From the NCBI RefSeq assembly GCF_011045195.1, contig NZ_CP049199.1:2480001-2544000 (forward strand): DNA of 64,000 nucleotides, given 5' to 3'. Below, in pieces: positions 49,807 through 59,150 of this stretch (position 1 is its first letter; every line of letters begins with the position of its first letter). The DNA comes from Caulobacter soli. Lineage in GTDB: Bacteria > Pseudomonadota > Alphaproteobacteria > Caulobacterales > Caulobacteraceae. The position numbers were made by a program, and so were the translations under genes. The notes beneath the pieces were generated by a model that was given only the letters and a program-made list of their open reading frames with translations, searched no databases and was not told the origin of the DNA.

Positions 49807-51147
49807 ATGCAAAACAAGCTGTCGCTGCTCGCCGGCGCCGCCGTCGGCGTGGTGCTGGTCACGGGCGTCGCCGCGCCCGCCCAGGCCAAGCCGGTCAAGA
49901 AGCACGCCGCCGCCACCAGCTCGCAAGCCGCCGAACTGGCCGCCCTGAAGGCCCAGGTCCAGGCCCTGACCGAACGACTGAACGCCCAGGAAGCCGCCCA
50001 GGCCCAGACCCAGTCCACCGCTCAGGCCGCCCAGACCCAGGCCCAGGCCGCGACCGATCAGGTCGCCCAGGTCCAGACCCAGACCGCCGCGCAGATCCAG
50101 GCGATCCCGACGCAGGTGAAGACCGAGGTCGCCGCCGCGACACCCAAGCCCAAGACCTCGTGGGCAGACAACACCGTCGTCTCGGGCCGCATGTACTACG
50201 ACCTGTCCAGCGTCTCGCAGAAGTCGAACGGCGTGAAGACCACGCCCAGCGGCACGGGCTTCGACATCAAGCGCTTCTATGTGGGCATCGACCACAAGTT
50301 CAACGACGTGTTCTCGGCCAACGTCACCACCGACTTCCAGTACTCGTCGGCGATCTCGGCCACCGAGCTCTACATCAAGAAGGCCTATCTGCAGGCCAAG
50401 GTCAGCGACGCCCTGGTCTTGAAGGTCGGCTCGGCCGACCTGCCCTGGGTGCCCTTCGTCGAAGACATCTACGGCTACCGCTACGTGGAAAACACCCTGA
50501 TCGACCGCACCAAGTTCGGCACCTCGGCCGACTGGGGCGTCCACGCCTCGGGCAAGTTCATGGACGGCAAGGTGAACTACGCCGTCTCGGTGATCGACGG
50601 CGCCGGCTACAAGGCCCCGCTGCGCTCGCGCGGCATGGACATCGAAGGCCGCCTCAGCGTCGTGCCGATCGACCACGTCACCCTGGCCGTCGGCGGCTAT
50701 TCCGGCAAGCTGGGCAAGGACACCGAAGGCGCGACCAACATCTATCACACCGCCAACCGCTTCAACGCCCTGGCCGCCTACACCACCAAGCAGTACCGCC
50801 TGGGCGTGGAATACTTCTCGACCGAGGACTGGAACAACGTCACCACCACGACCGGCGACAAGGCCGACGGCTACTCGGTGTTCGGCTCGTACAGCTTCAC
50901 CGACCAGATCAGCGCCTTCGGTCGCTACGACTACGTGAAGCCCAACAAGGACACCGCCGACAGCAAGAAGGACAACTACTTCAACGTCGGCCTGACCTAC
51001 AGCCCGGCCAAGATCGTCGACTTGTCGCTGGTCTATAAGCGCGACAGCATCGAGAACGGCACGCTGGCCACCTCGAACGGCACGATCGGCGGTTCCGACA
51101 AGGGGACCTACGACGAAGTCGGCCTGTTCGGTCAGTTCCGCTTCTAG
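49807..51147 (+). CDS. Phosphate-selective porin, OprO/OprP family
   Basis: The outer-membrane porin is 446 aa. A signal peptide ends near residue 27 (APAQAK). Next is an Ala/Gln-rich coiled-coil stretch (about 36-100, ELAALKAQVQALTERLNAQE), as found in OprP/OprO-type porins for trimer assembly. A 16-strand type barrel follows with GRMYYDLSSV, GFDIKRFYVGIDHKFND and the C-terminal GLFGQFRF. With pstSCAB nearby and a pho-box-like site upstream, phosphate or polyphosphate uptake is the likely role. An intrinsic terminator follows at 51169. Confidence 0.88.
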   Translation: MQNKLSLLAGAAVGVVLVTGVAAPAQAKPVKKHAAATSSQAAELAALKAQVQALTERLNAQEAAQAQTQSTAQAAQTQAQAATDQVAQVQTQTAAQIQAIPTQVKTEVAAATPKPKTSWADNTVVSGRMYYDLSSVSQKSNGVKTTPSGTGFDIKRFYVGIDHKFNDVFSANVTTDFQYSSAISATELYIKKAYLQAKVSDALVLKVGSADLPWVPFVEDIYGYRYVENTLIDRTKFGTSADWGVHASGKFMDGKVNYAVSVIDGAGYKAPLRSRGMDIEGRLSVVPIDHVTLAVGGYSGKLGKDTEGATNIYHTANRFNALAAYTTKQYRLGVEYFSTEDWNNVTTTTGDKADGYSVFGSYSFTDQISAFGRYDYVKPNKDTADSKKDNYFNVGLTYSPAKIVDLSLVYKRDSIENGTLATSNGTIGGSDKGTYDEVGLFGQFRF

Positions 51148-51168
51148 ATCGACCTGACGTCAAACGGA

Positions 51169-51192
51169 ATGGGACGCCCACGGGCGTCCCAT
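51169..51192 (+). terminator. Intrinsic terminator after the porin
   Basis: A GC-rich stem ATGGGACGCC / GGCGTCCCAT with a CACG loop is followed by TTTT. It lies 21 bases after the porin stop. Confidence 0.85.
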
Positions 51193-51269
51193 TTTGCTTT
51201 CTAGGTATCGTTCTCCCGGCCGTCCCGCGCCAGACCAGGAAACGCATTCTTCTCGTGTGACGTCCTCTG

Positions 51270-51809
51270 TCACTGCATATGCGCGTGCTCGCAGGTGACG
51301 CTCGGATTCATGTCGGCGAAGACGCCTTTCGGATTCGGCCGCCACGCCCAGACGTGCAGTTCGTAGAACGGTTTGAGGCCGTAGCGGTTCGGCGCGCCGG
51401 TGAAGCTGAAAAGCTGGCCCTTCAGCGACGCCGGCCCCTTGAACGCGATATATTCGACGGCCACGAGGTCCATCTTTCCGTTGGGCGACGGCTCGTACAT
51501 CACCGCCTGGGGGCGTCGGATATCGGGCGTCTCGTCGTCGAGATATTTGGCGTTGACGTAGTGGACGCCCATCGCGCCGCCGTCGACGCCGCTGGTGCAC
51601 GGAATGGGCGCATAGCCTTCCGCGACCGCCGCCGAGACGTCCTTGAAGCGCGCATTGGCCTCACGGACCGCCACAGCGAGGGAGTTGTCGGATGGCTTCA
51701 TCGACGTCTTGGCGATCACTTCGGGACTTTGCCCAGTCAAGAGCGCCAAGAACGAAAAAAACGCGATGATCACCTTCGTCACGGCCATGCAAAAAGCTTT
51801 GGAAGTCAT
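51270..51809 (-). CDS. Conserved periplasmic hypothetical protein
   Basis: This 179-aa protein has an N-terminal hydrophobic signal (about 8-28, AVTKVIIAFFSFLALLTG). The mature part carries FKDVSAAVAEGYAPIPCTSG, MGVHYVNAKYLDD, RPQAVMYEPSPNGKMDLVAV and a C-terminal MNPSVTCEHAHMQ. The two cysteines may form a disulfide, and the terminal H-rich end could bind metal. I know the pattern as an uncharacterised family; no function is assigned. It is convergent with the porin. Confidence 0.7.
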   Translation of the reverse strand: MTSKAFCMAVTKVIIAFFSFLALLTGQSPEVIAKTSMKPSDNSLAVAVREANARFKDVSAAVAEGYAPIPCTSGVDGGAMGVHYVNAKYLDDETPDIRRPQAVMYEPSPNGKMDLVAVEYIAFKGPASLKGQLFSFTGAPNRYGLKPFYELHVWAWRPNPKGVFADMNPSVTCEHAHMQ

Positions 51810-52161
51810 GGAGATTATGTTCCTAAGAGTTTGATTAGACGCCGTTTCGGGGAGGAGCTCCGAAATGGCCGGCCGATCTTAGGGACATGAAGACTTCGCG
51901 ACAGGCGACGAAAGCGACAGAGAACAAGGGTGAAAGCGCTCAAATCCCCCTGTTTTCAGCGCGCTGGCGCCAGACACCCTTCCCAGCGCCGCGGATAGAT
52001 TCCCAGTCGCGCGATCAAGCCAAAACCCGCATCGGTCGATAGCGCCTTTGGCTTAGACCGCCCGAGATCTCGCCCATAGGTTCGTCGGCAAGTGAACGGT
52101 CACGCGGCCAGGACGCCGCGACGCCTTGCGGCGACAAGGACCGATGACGAGCGAGGATCCT
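51810..52161. other. Intergenic promoter region, no gene seen
   Basis: These 352 bases between divergent genes contain no convincing reading frame. A short inverted repeat (TTTCGG at 51845-51850 with CCGAAA at 51860-51865) lies upstream of the hypothetical protein. In-frame ATG and TTG codons at 52144 and 52126 could extend the downstream gene but have poorer ribosome sites. Confidence 0.6.
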
Positions 52162-53079
52162 ATGAGCAAGATGACGCCCTCCGAAATGGCCCAGCAGATC
52201 GGCGGAGGGTTGCTGTCGTTCCCCGTCACCCATTTCGACGCCCAGCATCAGTTCGACGAAGCCCCCTATCGCGAACACTGCGCCTGGATGCTGCAGCATG
52301 AGCTGGCGGGTCTGTTCGCGGCGGGCGGCACCGGCGAATTCTTCTCGCTGACCCCGCCGGAGGTGGCCAAGGTGGTCGCCGCCGCCGTCGACGAGACGGC
52401 CGGCAAGATCCCCGTCGTGGCCGGCTGCGGCTACGGCACCGCCATCGCCGTCGACCTAGCCCAGGCCGCCCACACGGCCGGCGCCGACGGCCTGCTGCTG
52501 CTGCCGCCCTATCTGATGAACTCCACCCAGGAGGGCCTGGCTGCGCACGTCGAGGCGGTCTGCAAGGCCACGCCGCTGGGCGTCATCGTCTACAATCGCG
52601 ACAACGCCGTGCTGACCGAGGACACGCTCGAAAAGCTGTGCGACCGCAATCCCAACCTGGTCGGCTTCAAGGACGGCGTCGGCGACATCGAGCTGATGAT
52701 GCGCGTCTATGCCCGGATGGGCGATCGCCTGACCTATATCGGCGGCCTGCCCACGGCCGAGACCTTCGCCCTGCCCTATCTGGAAATGGGCGTGACGACC
52801 TATTCCTCGGCGATCTTCAACTTCATGCCGGAATGGGCGCTGGGCTTCTACAAGTCGGTGCGCGCCCAGGACCGGACCGCCGTCATGGCCGGTCTGCGCG
52901 ACTTCGTCCTGCCCTATATCGCCCTGCGCAATCGCGGCCGCGGCTATGCGGTGTCGATCGTCAAGGCCGGCATGAAGGCGATCGGCCGCGACGCCGGCCC
53001 GGTGCGCACGCCGCTGACCGACCTGACCCCGGCCGAACTGGCCGAACTGGAGGTCCTGATCAAGCGGGCCCAGGCCTAG
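52162..53079 (+). CDS. kdgD: 5-dehydro-4-deoxyglucarate dehydratase
   Basis: This enzyme of the DHDPS/NAL aldolase superfamily dehydrates and decarboxylates 5-keto-4-deoxyglucarate to 2-oxoglutarate semialdehyde in glucarate/galactarate or hexuronate oxidation. The protein is 305 aa, with [17 protein letters not shown] at the start, the family motif [17 protein letters not shown], the tyrosine in [12 protein letters not shown], the Schiff-base lysine in [14 protein letters not shown] and [17 protein letters not shown] specific to this dehydratase. Start ATG 52162 has GAGG 5 bases upstream. The LysR gene downstream may be its regulator. Confidence 0.88.
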   Translation: MSKMTPSEMAQQIGGGLLSFPVTHFDAQHQFDEAPYREHCAWMLQHELAGLFAAGGTGEFFSLTPPEVAKVVAAAVDETAGKIPVVAGCGYGTAIAVDLAQAAHTAGADGLLLLPPYLMNSTQEGLAAHVEAVCKATPLGVIVYNRDNAVLTEDTLEKLCDRNPNLVGFKDGVGDIELMMRVYARMGDRLTYIGGLPTAETFALPYLEMGVTTYSSAIFNFMPEWALGFYKSVRAQDRTAVMAGLRDFVLPYIALRNRGRGYAVSIVKAGMKAIGRDAGPVRTPLTDLTPAELAELEVLIKRAQA

Positions 53080-53195
53080 GCCACACCATGACCCTGCTGG
53101 CGACGCGGCGACCGAAATCCCTGCGGGCGGCTACCGTCACGGCCGCCAATCGCCTAGCTTCCCCGCTTCAAGGGATCACGAGCGGGCGCTTTCCG

Positions 53196-54101
53196 ATGTT
53201 CGAGTTGAGTCAGCTGCGCTGTTTCGTGGCCACCGCCGAGGAACTGCACTTCGGCCGCGCCGCCCAGCGCCTGAACATGACCCAGCCGCCGCTGAGCCGG
53301 CAGGTCCAGCTGCTGGAGCGCATCCTGGGCGTCACCCTGCTGGACCGCACCAGCCGGTCGGTGCGACTGACACCGGCCGGCCGGGCCTTCCTGCTGGAGG
53401 CCCGCCGCATCCTGCGCCTGGCCGAGAGCGCCGCCCTGGCCACGCGGCGCATCGCGGTGGGCGACGCCGGCGAGGTGGCGATCGGCTTCACCGCCGCCTC
53501 CGGCTACAACTTCCTGCCCAGCCTGGTGATCCTGTCGCGGGCCCGGCTGCCCAATGCCGACCTGACCCTGCGCGAGATGGTCACCCGCGAACAGGTCGAG
53601 GCCCTGCTGACGGGCCGCATCGACATCGGCCTGGTGCGCCCACCGATGGAGCGCGCCGAGTTCGCCACCGCCCGGGTGCTGACCGAGCCCCTGGTCGCCG
53701 CCCTGCCCACCGGCGATCCGCGCCTGGCCAAGGCGTCCCTGACCCTGGCCGACTTCGACGAGGCCCCGCTGATCATGTATTCGGCCGAGGGCGCGGGCTA
53801 TTTCAACAACATGCTGACCACGCTGTTCGACGCCAACGGCGTGTCGCCGCACTACGTCCAGCACGTCACCCAGATCCACTCGATGCTGGCCCTGGTCCAT
53901 GCCGGCCTGGGCGCGGCCCTGGTGCCCGAGGCGGCGATGAGCCTGCATTTCGACGACGTGCAGTTCCGCCCCGTGGCGACCACGCCGGACCGCCCGGTCG
54001 AGCTCTACATGGCTTGGCGCAAGGACAATGACAGCCCGATCCTGCAGTCGTTCATCGATCTCTGCATGGCCGAGGCCTCGCCGATCGAAACCACGGACTG
54101 A
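53196..54101 (+). CDS. LysR-family transcriptional regulator
   Basis: The 301-aa protein has the LysR winged helix, MFELSQLRCFVATAEELHFG then MTQPPLSRQVQLLERILGV, and an effector domain from about 90 (EVAIGFTAASGYNFLPSLV). This pattern is close to the BenM/CatR-like branch that senses small acids. It follows kdgD on the same strand after 116 bases and precedes the esterase gene, so it may regulate either. The ATG at 53196 starts the domain cleanly. Confidence 0.9.
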   Translation: MFELSQLRCFVATAEELHFGRAAQRLNMTQPPLSRQVQLLERILGVTLLDRTSRSVRLTPAGRAFLLEARRILRLAESAALATRRIAVGDAGEVAIGFTAASGYNFLPSLVILSRARLPNADLTLREMVTREQVEALLTGRIDIGLVRPPMERAEFATARVLTEPLVAALPTGDPRLAKASLTLADFDEAPLIMYSAEGAGYFNNMLTTLFDANGVSPHYVQHVTQIHSMLALVHAGLGAALVPEAAMSLHFDDVQFRPVATTPDRPVELYMAWRKDNDSPILQSFIDLCMAEASPIETTD

Positions 54102-54161
54102 CCGCCCTCTCCGTCGGGATTGGGTGCAAGAACACGCTTCAAGATTTGGGGAGACATCGTC

Positions 54162-55742
54162 ATGACCACCGACCGTCGCACCGTGTTGGCCGGCGTCGCC
54201 GCCGCCAGCCTGGCGGGCCTGACGCAGGCCAAGGCCGCCGCCGCCAAGACCTCCAAGGCTCCGATCGCCACCACGGTCTACGGCAAGGTGCGCGGCGCCG
54301 AGGTCGACGGGATCAAGGTGTTCAAGGGCGTGCGTTACGGCGCCGACACGGCCCCTCGCCGCTTCCAGCCCGCCCTGCCGCCCAAGCCCTGGACGGGCGT
54401 CGCCGACGCCCTCGCCTACGGTCCCGCCTCGCCCCAGACCAAGATCCAGGAGGCCACCAGCGAGGACTGCCTGTTCCTCAACGTCTGGACCCCCGCGCTC
54501 GACGGCAAGAAGCGCCCGGTGATGGTCTATGTGCACGGCGGGGCCCACGCCAACGGCTCGGGCTCTGACCCGCTCTATGATGGAGTAAGACTGGCCAAGC
54601 GCGGCGACGTGGTGGTGGTGACGGTCAATCACCGGCTCAACGTCTTCGGCTACTGCTACCTGGCCGCCCTGGGCGGGCCGGATCTGGCCGACAGCGGCAA
54701 TGTCGGCAACATGGACCTGGTCATGGCCTTGGCCTGGGTGCGCGACAACATCGCCGCGTTCGGCGGCGATCCGGGCAATGTCATGGCGTTCGGCCAGTCG
54801 GGCGGCGGTGGCAAGGTCGTCACCCTGATGGCCATGCCGTCGGCCCGTGGTCTGATGCACAAGGTCGCCACCATGAGCGGCCAGCACGTCACCGCCATGG
54901 GCCCGATCCACGCCACGATCCGCGCCAAGGCCTACATGGCCAAGCTGGGCCTGCGTCCCGATCAGGTGGACGTGCTGCGCACCCTGCCCGCCGACCAGTT
55001 GGTCGCCGCCCTGAAGATGCCCGACCCGTTGGAGCGCAAGGGCTCGATCATCTTCTGGTCGGTGATGGATCACGGGGTGCTGCCGCGCCACCCGTTCTAT
55101 CCCGACGCGCCCCGTGAGAGCGCTCATATCCCGATGATCATCGGCAACACTCATGACGAGACCCGGGCCTTCCTCGGCGGCGATCCGAAGAACTTCACGA
55201 TCACCTGGGAGGAGCTGCCCGAGCGCCTGGCGCCGGAGCTGGTGCTGGATCTGGAGCCCCGCTACATCATCGCCCGCTACCGCGAGCTCTATCCGAACTA
55301 CACCCCTTCGGAGGTGTTCTTCGCGGCGACGACCGCTGGGCGCTCGTGGCCGGGTCACCTGATCCAGGCCGAGCAGCGGGCCAGGATCGGCGCGCCGGCC
55401 TGGATGTACCAGCTGGACTTCGGCTCGCCGATCGACGGCAACAAGCTGCGGGCCTTCCACAGCTTCGACATCGCCCTGGTGTTCGACAACCTGGACAAGT
55501 CGGGCTCGAAGACCGGCACGGGCCCCGCGGCTCGCAAGGTGGCCGACCAGATGAGCGAGGCCTTCATCGCCTTCGCCCGCACCGGCGATCCCAACTGCGC
55601 GGCCATCCCGGCCTGGGGGAAGTACACCCTGCCCCAGCGGTCGACGCTGGCGATCAACGAGATCTCGGCCATGGTCGACGATCCCCGCAAGGAAGAGCGC
55701 GAACTGTTCGCGGTGGCGCCGTTCCTGAAGGAAGGGACTTAG
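54162..55742 (+). CDS. Tat-exported carboxylesterase type B
   Basis: An alpha/beta-hydrolase of 526 aa. It starts with a twin-arginine signal (TTDRRTVLAGVAAASLAGL, cleavage near 26). The core shows the carboxylesterase B pattern: YGKVRGAEVDGIKVFKGVRYG, SEDCLFLNVWTP, the oxyanion HGGAHANGSG, the nucleophile serine in VMAFGQSGGGGKVV, and a late DH/HSF catalytic histidine region (RAFHSFDIALVFDN). It may cleave acyl esters of plant glycans or lignin-derived compounds. The substrate is unknown. GGGGAGA lies upstream of the ATG at 54162. Confidence 0.88.
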   Translation: MTTDRRTVLAGVAAASLAGLTQAKAAAAKTSKAPIATTVYGKVRGAEVDGIKVFKGVRYGADTAPRRFQPALPPKPWTGVADALAYGPASPQTKIQEATSEDCLFLNVWTPALDGKKRPVMVYVHGGAHANGSGSDPLYDGVRLAKRGDVVVVTVNHRLNVFGYCYLAALGGPDLADSGNVGNMDLVMALAWVRDNIAAFGGDPGNVMAFGQSGGGGKVVTLMAMPSARGLMHKVATMSGQHVTAMGPIHATIRAKAYMAKLGLRPDQVDVLRTLPADQLVAALKMPDPLERKGSIIFWSVMDHGVLPRHPFYPDAPRESAHIPMIIGNTHDETRAFLGGDPKNFTITWEELPERLAPELVLDLEPRYIIARYRELYPNYTPSEVFFAATTAGRSWPGHLIQAEQRARIGAPAWMYQLDFGSPIDGNKLRAFHSFDIALVFDNLDKSGSKTGTGPAARKVADQMSEAFIAFARTGDPNCAAIPAWGKYTLPQRSTLAINEISAMVDDPRKEERELFAVAPFLKEGT

Positions 55743-56382
55743 GACAAACCCTCCCCCTGTGGGGGAGGCGATCGCGTAGCGATCGGTGGGGGGAGTTGTG
55801 GGATCGAAGATCGTTGATCCGTGCATCTCCCGATCATTCCCCCCACCGTCGGCTTCGCCGACACCTCCCCCACAGGGGGAGGCTTTGGGAACACACGGCT
55901 TCGCCGCTTCACACGGCCCGCCGCTGAAGATTTGGGAAGGGTGCGAAGCGCCCGGGCCTCGCCCGGAGTAGCTTTGATGTTTGTACCGTTTCGACGAAGT
56001 GCAGGCGCTTCGCGTGGACCGTTTTCCAGAAGCCTTCGGATCGCGGATTTTTAACCCGCTCCGATGGAGGCCCCCGACGGGCGGAGAGTTGGCTATCTCT
56101 CCGGACCGTGCGGGCGATTTCAGCCCGCACCTGTTGCGTCCGCCGATCCTTCGTCGCCTGGGCTTCGTCCTGTGTTTCAAGGAACCTGCCCAGAACGTCC
56201 GAAGCGTCACTCAAGACCACCGACGAGCGCTTCCCGCTCGACCACCCCTGAAAGCCGTTCGGTCGCCGGCCGGACGCCCTCCCCGTGCTCTCAGGTGGGA
56301 TCAGGATACGGGCGGTCTGGAGAGGTGAGCACAGATTGGGGGCGAGAAAGTTCAGGGCATTGAAATCGCTGAACTTCACGCT
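55743..56382. other. 640-bp intergenic stretch with mirror repeats, no gene
   Basis: No gene is supported. The first 140 bases are a pair of inverted GC-rich repeats described separately. The remainder has only short frames of random codon pattern. A minus-strand frame covering much of the region is long but carries no domain or start site. Confidence 0.6.
55749..55882. repeat. Inverted pair of REP-like elements
   Basis: One unit (about 55749-55795) has a CCTCCCCC-tgt-GGGGGAGG hairpin, then a CGATCGC-gta-GCGATCG hairpin, then GTGGGGGGAG. The second unit (about 55837-55882) is its mirror image with a different middle stem (GTCGGC-tt-CGCCGAC). The arms are conserved and the middle stem varies while remaining paired, as in REP/BIME elements. 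Confidence 0.75.
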
Positions 56383-56799
56383 CTATCCGCCGAGGATAGG
56401 CGCCCTTTCCCTTTCCAACGTCGCCTTCATCGTCGCGCAGCCCAACGCCATGAAGCCCTCGACCTGGGCGGCGGCCGTGTGCGGCAGGAGGTCGGCGGTC
56501 CAGACGATGCGGCTGCCGCGCCCCGCCTCCAGCACCTGCATGGCGCCGTTGTGGTGGGTCAGCAGCGAGCTGCCGACCACCGACCAGACCAGGCGGCGGG
56601 TCTCTTCATCCACCGCGACGATCAGCTCGCGGGCGACCAGGCCGTTGGCGAAGGTCACGATCCGCGCGCCCTCCTCCACCTGGCAGTCGGTCAGGGCGCC
56701 GGGGCACAGACGCTGGTGAACGTGACCCCAGTCGCGCACCGCGTCCCAGACCTGGTCGGGCCTCAGGGCGACATCGACGGACTTGCTGATCGTGGCCAT
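56383..56799 (-). CDS. SRPBCC-family protein (polyketide cyclase/START-like)
   Basis: This 138-aa protein fits the SRPBCC ligand-binding fold: an N-terminal strand with ISKSVDVALRPDQVWDAVRDW, a middle CQVEEGARIVTFANGLVARELI, RLVWSVVGS, and the C-terminal helix AAAQVEGFMALGCATMKATLE. Members bind hydrophobic ligands or act as cyclases and hydrolases. GAGAGGAC precedes the ATG. It is probably the last gene of a three-gene minus-strand group with the NIPSNAP and DUF1579-like genes, 86 bases apart. Function unassigned. Confidence 0.75.
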   Translation of the reverse strand: MATISKSVDVALRPDQVWDAVRDWGHVHQRLCPGALTDCQVEEGARIVTFANGLVARELIVAVDEETRRLVWSVVGSSLLTHHNGAMQVLEAGRGSRIVWTADLLPHTAAAQVEGFMALGCATMKATLERERAPILGG

Positions 56800-56885
56800 G
56801 GGAAATGTCCTCTCGAGGTTTTCCCGACTCTGGCAAATCCGCGCCGCGCCGGCTGGCGGGATCCGGACCGGGTCATCCCCCTCGC

Positions 56886-57590
56886 CTATCCGAGCCGCGA
56901 ACGGGCCGTCGGCGCCAGGCGCAGCCTCTGGATCACCCCGCGCCGGGAGACGATGCCGAAGCCGTCGCCCAGACCCGCCCGCTCGGCGCGGACCAGATGG
57001 TTGGCATGGGCCGCCGCGTCGGCGAAGCGGGCGACCCAGACCAGCACCGGCTCGCCTTCGCGGACCGGCAGGCGCGGAAAGGAGTTCTCGGACGCCTCGG
57101 TGACCATCCAGCCCAGAACCGACGCGCCGGCGGCCTCCAGCACGGGCCGGACTTCGGCCTCGAACCGTTCGGCGAAGTCGGGCTCCGGCGGACCGTCCAG
57201 GGCCTGGATCGTCACGCCGATCAGCGACGCCGAGTTTGGGTTCGCTGAGCGCGGCGGCAGGTCGAAACGCGCGGCCGTGACGGGCGGCTTCAGCAACAGG
57301 ACGTCGTCATTGTCGGCCAGGGTGGCGTTGGCGGCCTCGCGATGAGCTTGCCAGATCGGGCCGCCATAGAAGCCCTCCAGCGCCGCCTTGCGGGCCGCCA
57401 TGCTTTCAAAGCCGCGCATCCAGACGAAGTGGCCGGGCGCGTCCAGGTCGCGAAACTGGCCCAGCAGGCTCATGCCGTGGACCTCCTGGCTCTCGACGAA
57501 CTCCTGCTCGAACAGGTCGATCAGCTCGTCGCGGCGGCCGGGCTTCATCCGGTACTGGCGCAGTTCGATCACGGTCTGAGCCAGGCTCAC
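56886..57590 (-). CDS. NIPSNAP-family protein
   Basis: The 234-aa product has two ferredoxin-like halves. The first has VIELRQYRMKPGRRDELIDLF and FVWMRGFESMAARKAALEGFY, a strong NIPSNAP pattern; the second is a diverged copy (VRPVLEAAGASVLGWMVTE; VLVWVARFADAAAHANHL). The start is a GTG at 57590 that overlaps the upstream gene's TGA (GTGA), so earlier in-frame codons are not used. The role of bacterial NIPSNAP proteins is poorly known. Confidence 0.78.
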   Translation of the reverse strand: MSLAQTVIELRQYRMKPGRRDELIDLFEQEFVESQEVHGMSLLGQFRDLDAPGHFVWMRGFESMAARKAALEGFYGGPIWQAHREAANATLADNDDVLLLKPPVTAARFDLPPRSANPNSASLIGVTIQALDGPPEPDFAERFEAEVRPVLEAAGASVLGWMVTEASENSFPRLPVREGEPVLVWVARFADAAAHANHLVRAERAGLGDGFGIVSRRGVIQRLRLAPTARSRLG

Positions 57591-58078
57591 GCCGCGTCCT
57601 CCGCCCGCGTGAAGTCCATCACCCAGTTGGCCTCCCAGGTCGCGCCGCCGTCCAGCGAGAAGCTCTGGGTCCAGCGGGCCGAGATCGGCGTGATATCGGA
57701 CCAGACATAGCGGGCGCGGACCGGCCGATCGCCGTCGAGGTCGTCGCCCTCGAACAGGCCGACGCCGTCCCGGAAGCGTCCGGTCACCGGCGGCCGCAAC
57801 CGGCCCTCCAGGCTGCTGATCCACCAGATCGACCACAGGCCGGTCGCCAGGTCGAAGCTGCGCAGGGAGACGCCCGAGAAGCCGTGCTCGGGCATGGCGA
57901 TCTCCTCGACATTGACCAGCCCGCCCAGGCGCGGCTCGCAGGTCGCGGTCGCGCCGAAAGCATCCCAGTCCTGGGAGCCGACATGGCGTTGCTTCAGCTT
58001 GCGATGGGCGATGCGCCAGCGGCCGTGCAGGAAGTCGAAGGCGTGGACGCCGTCTGGCGTTTGGTCGGAGGCGATCAT
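57587..58078 (-). CDS. DUF1579-like conserved hypothetical protein
   Basis: A 163-aa soluble protein with the features FDFLHGRWRIAHRKLKQRH, TATCEPRLGGLVNVEEI, LATGLWSIWWISSLEG and SFSLDGGATWEANWVMDF, typical of small lipocalin-like DUF1579 relatives. Start ATG 58078 has AAGGGTC upstream; an ATG at 58132 would run into the operator region. It is divergent from the WYL regulator and translationally coupled to the NIPSNAP gene. Confidence 0.7.
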   Translation of the reverse strand: MIASDQTPDGVHAFDFLHGRWRIAHRKLKQRHVGSQDWDAFGATATCEPRLGGLVNVEEIAMPEHGFSGVSLRSFDLATGLWSIWWISSLEGRLRPPVTGRFRDGVGLFEGDDLDGDRPVRARYVWSDITPISARWTQSFSLDGGATWEANWVMDFTRAEDAA

Positions 58079-58124
58079 GCTTGACCCTTCATCGAATGCG
58101 ATGAAGGCGGTATAGGTGTGTCTA

Positions 58125-58143
58125 CCTGACATCTATTGTCAGG
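58125..58143. promoter_or_regulatory. Operator-like inverted repeat in the divergent WYL promoter
   Basis: CCTGACA (58125-58131) and TGTCAGG (58137-58143) are separated by TCTAT. The repeat lies 22 bases upstream of the WYL regulator start and 47 bases upstream of the divergent operon, a standard position for autoregulation and control of the neighbours. Confidence 0.65.
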
Positions 58144-58164
58144 ATTTTCGGCTAGGGTCGAAAA

Positions 58165-59130
58165 ATGCGCTCAAGCCGCCTGCTCTCGATCCTGATGCTG
58201 CTGCAGACCCGGGGCCGGCTCACCGCCGAGGCCCTGGCGGAGGAATTCGAGGTCTCGGTGCGCACCATCTATCGCGACATCGACGCCCTGAGCCTTTCGG
58301 GCGCGCCGGTCTATGCCGATCGCGGTCCGGGCGGCGGCTTCGCCCTGCTGGACGGATACCGCACGCGCCTGACGGGCCTGACCGACGCCGAGGCCGAGAC
58401 CCTGTTCCTGGGCGGGCTGGCGGGTCCCGCGGCCCAGTTGGGCCTGAGCGAGGCCATGGGCGTGGCTCAGCTGAAACTGCTGGCCGCCCTGCCCGCCGAG
58501 CGCCAGGCCGCCGCCGAACGGATCTCCAGCCGCTTCCACCTGGACCCGGTCGGCTGGTACCGCGACGCCGAGGAAGCCGCCCGCCTGCCCGCCCTGGCCC
58601 AGGCGGTCTGGACCTGTCGGCGGATCGCGGTGCGCTATGACAGCTGGAAAGGCGTGGTCGAGCGGTCGTTGTCCCCGCTGGGCCTGATCCTGAAGGGCGG
58701 AACCTGGTACCTGGCGGCGCTGGCGGAAAGCGCCGAGCCGCGTGTCTACCGCGCCTCGAACATCCAGGCCCTGACGGTGAGCGACGAGACGTTCGAGCGC
58801 CCGGCCGACTTCGACCTGGAAATCTTCTGGACGGCCTCGACCCAACGCTTCGAAGCCGAGATCTTCACCGGCGAGGCCCGTCTGCGGATCACCCGCGCGG
58901 GCCTGAAGCGCCTGTCCTATCTGGGCGCGGCGCAGGCGAAGGTCGCGGCTGACGCCCTGGCGACACTGGACGGCGAGACCTGCGAGGTGGTCGTGCCGAT
59001 CGAGTCCGTCGACCACGCGGCCCAGGATTTCCTGCGGCTGGGAGTCGAGGCCGAGGTACTGGCGCCGTCGGCGCTGCGCTCGCGCATGACCGAGACGGCG
59101 GCCGCACTGGCGGCGCTCTACGGCGCGTAG
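58165..59130 (+). CDS. WYL-domain HTH regulator (YafY/DeoR-like)
   Basis: The 321-aa protein has an N-terminal DeoR-like HTH (SRLLSILMLLQTRGRLTAEA; EEFEVSVRTIYRDIDALSLSG, with GPGGGFALLDGY after it), then a WYL domain at about 140-215 (RIAVRYDSWKGVVERSLSPL; GGTWYLAALAES; RVYRASNIQAL) and a WCX-like C-terminus. These regulators sense small ligands or nucleic acids. It likely controls the divergent DUF1579-like/NIPSNAP/SRPBCC genes through the repeat at 58125. Confidence 0.9.
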   Translation: MRSSRLLSILMLLQTRGRLTAEALAEEFEVSVRTIYRDIDALSLSGAPVYADRGPGGGFALLDGYRTRLTGLTDAEAETLFLGGLAGPAAQLGLSEAMGVAQLKLLAALPAERQAAAERISSRFHLDPVGWYRDAEEAARLPALAQAVWTCRRIAVRYDSWKGVVERSLSPLGLILKGGTWYLAALAESAEPRVYRASNIQALTVSDETFERPADFDLEIFWTASTQRFEAEIFTGEARLRITRAGLKRLSYLGAAQAKVAADALATLDGETCEVVVPIESVDHAAQDFLRLGVEAEVLAPSALRSRMTETAAALAALYGA

Positions 59131-59150
59131 GTCGAGTTCAAGGCGAAAAC

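Noticed and set aside
53154..56210. 1018-codon minus-strand frame opposite a LysR gene and an esterase gene
   Set aside because: Both plus-strand genes have complete domain signatures, while the antisense frame gives a low-complexity Gly/Gln/His/Arg-rich product.
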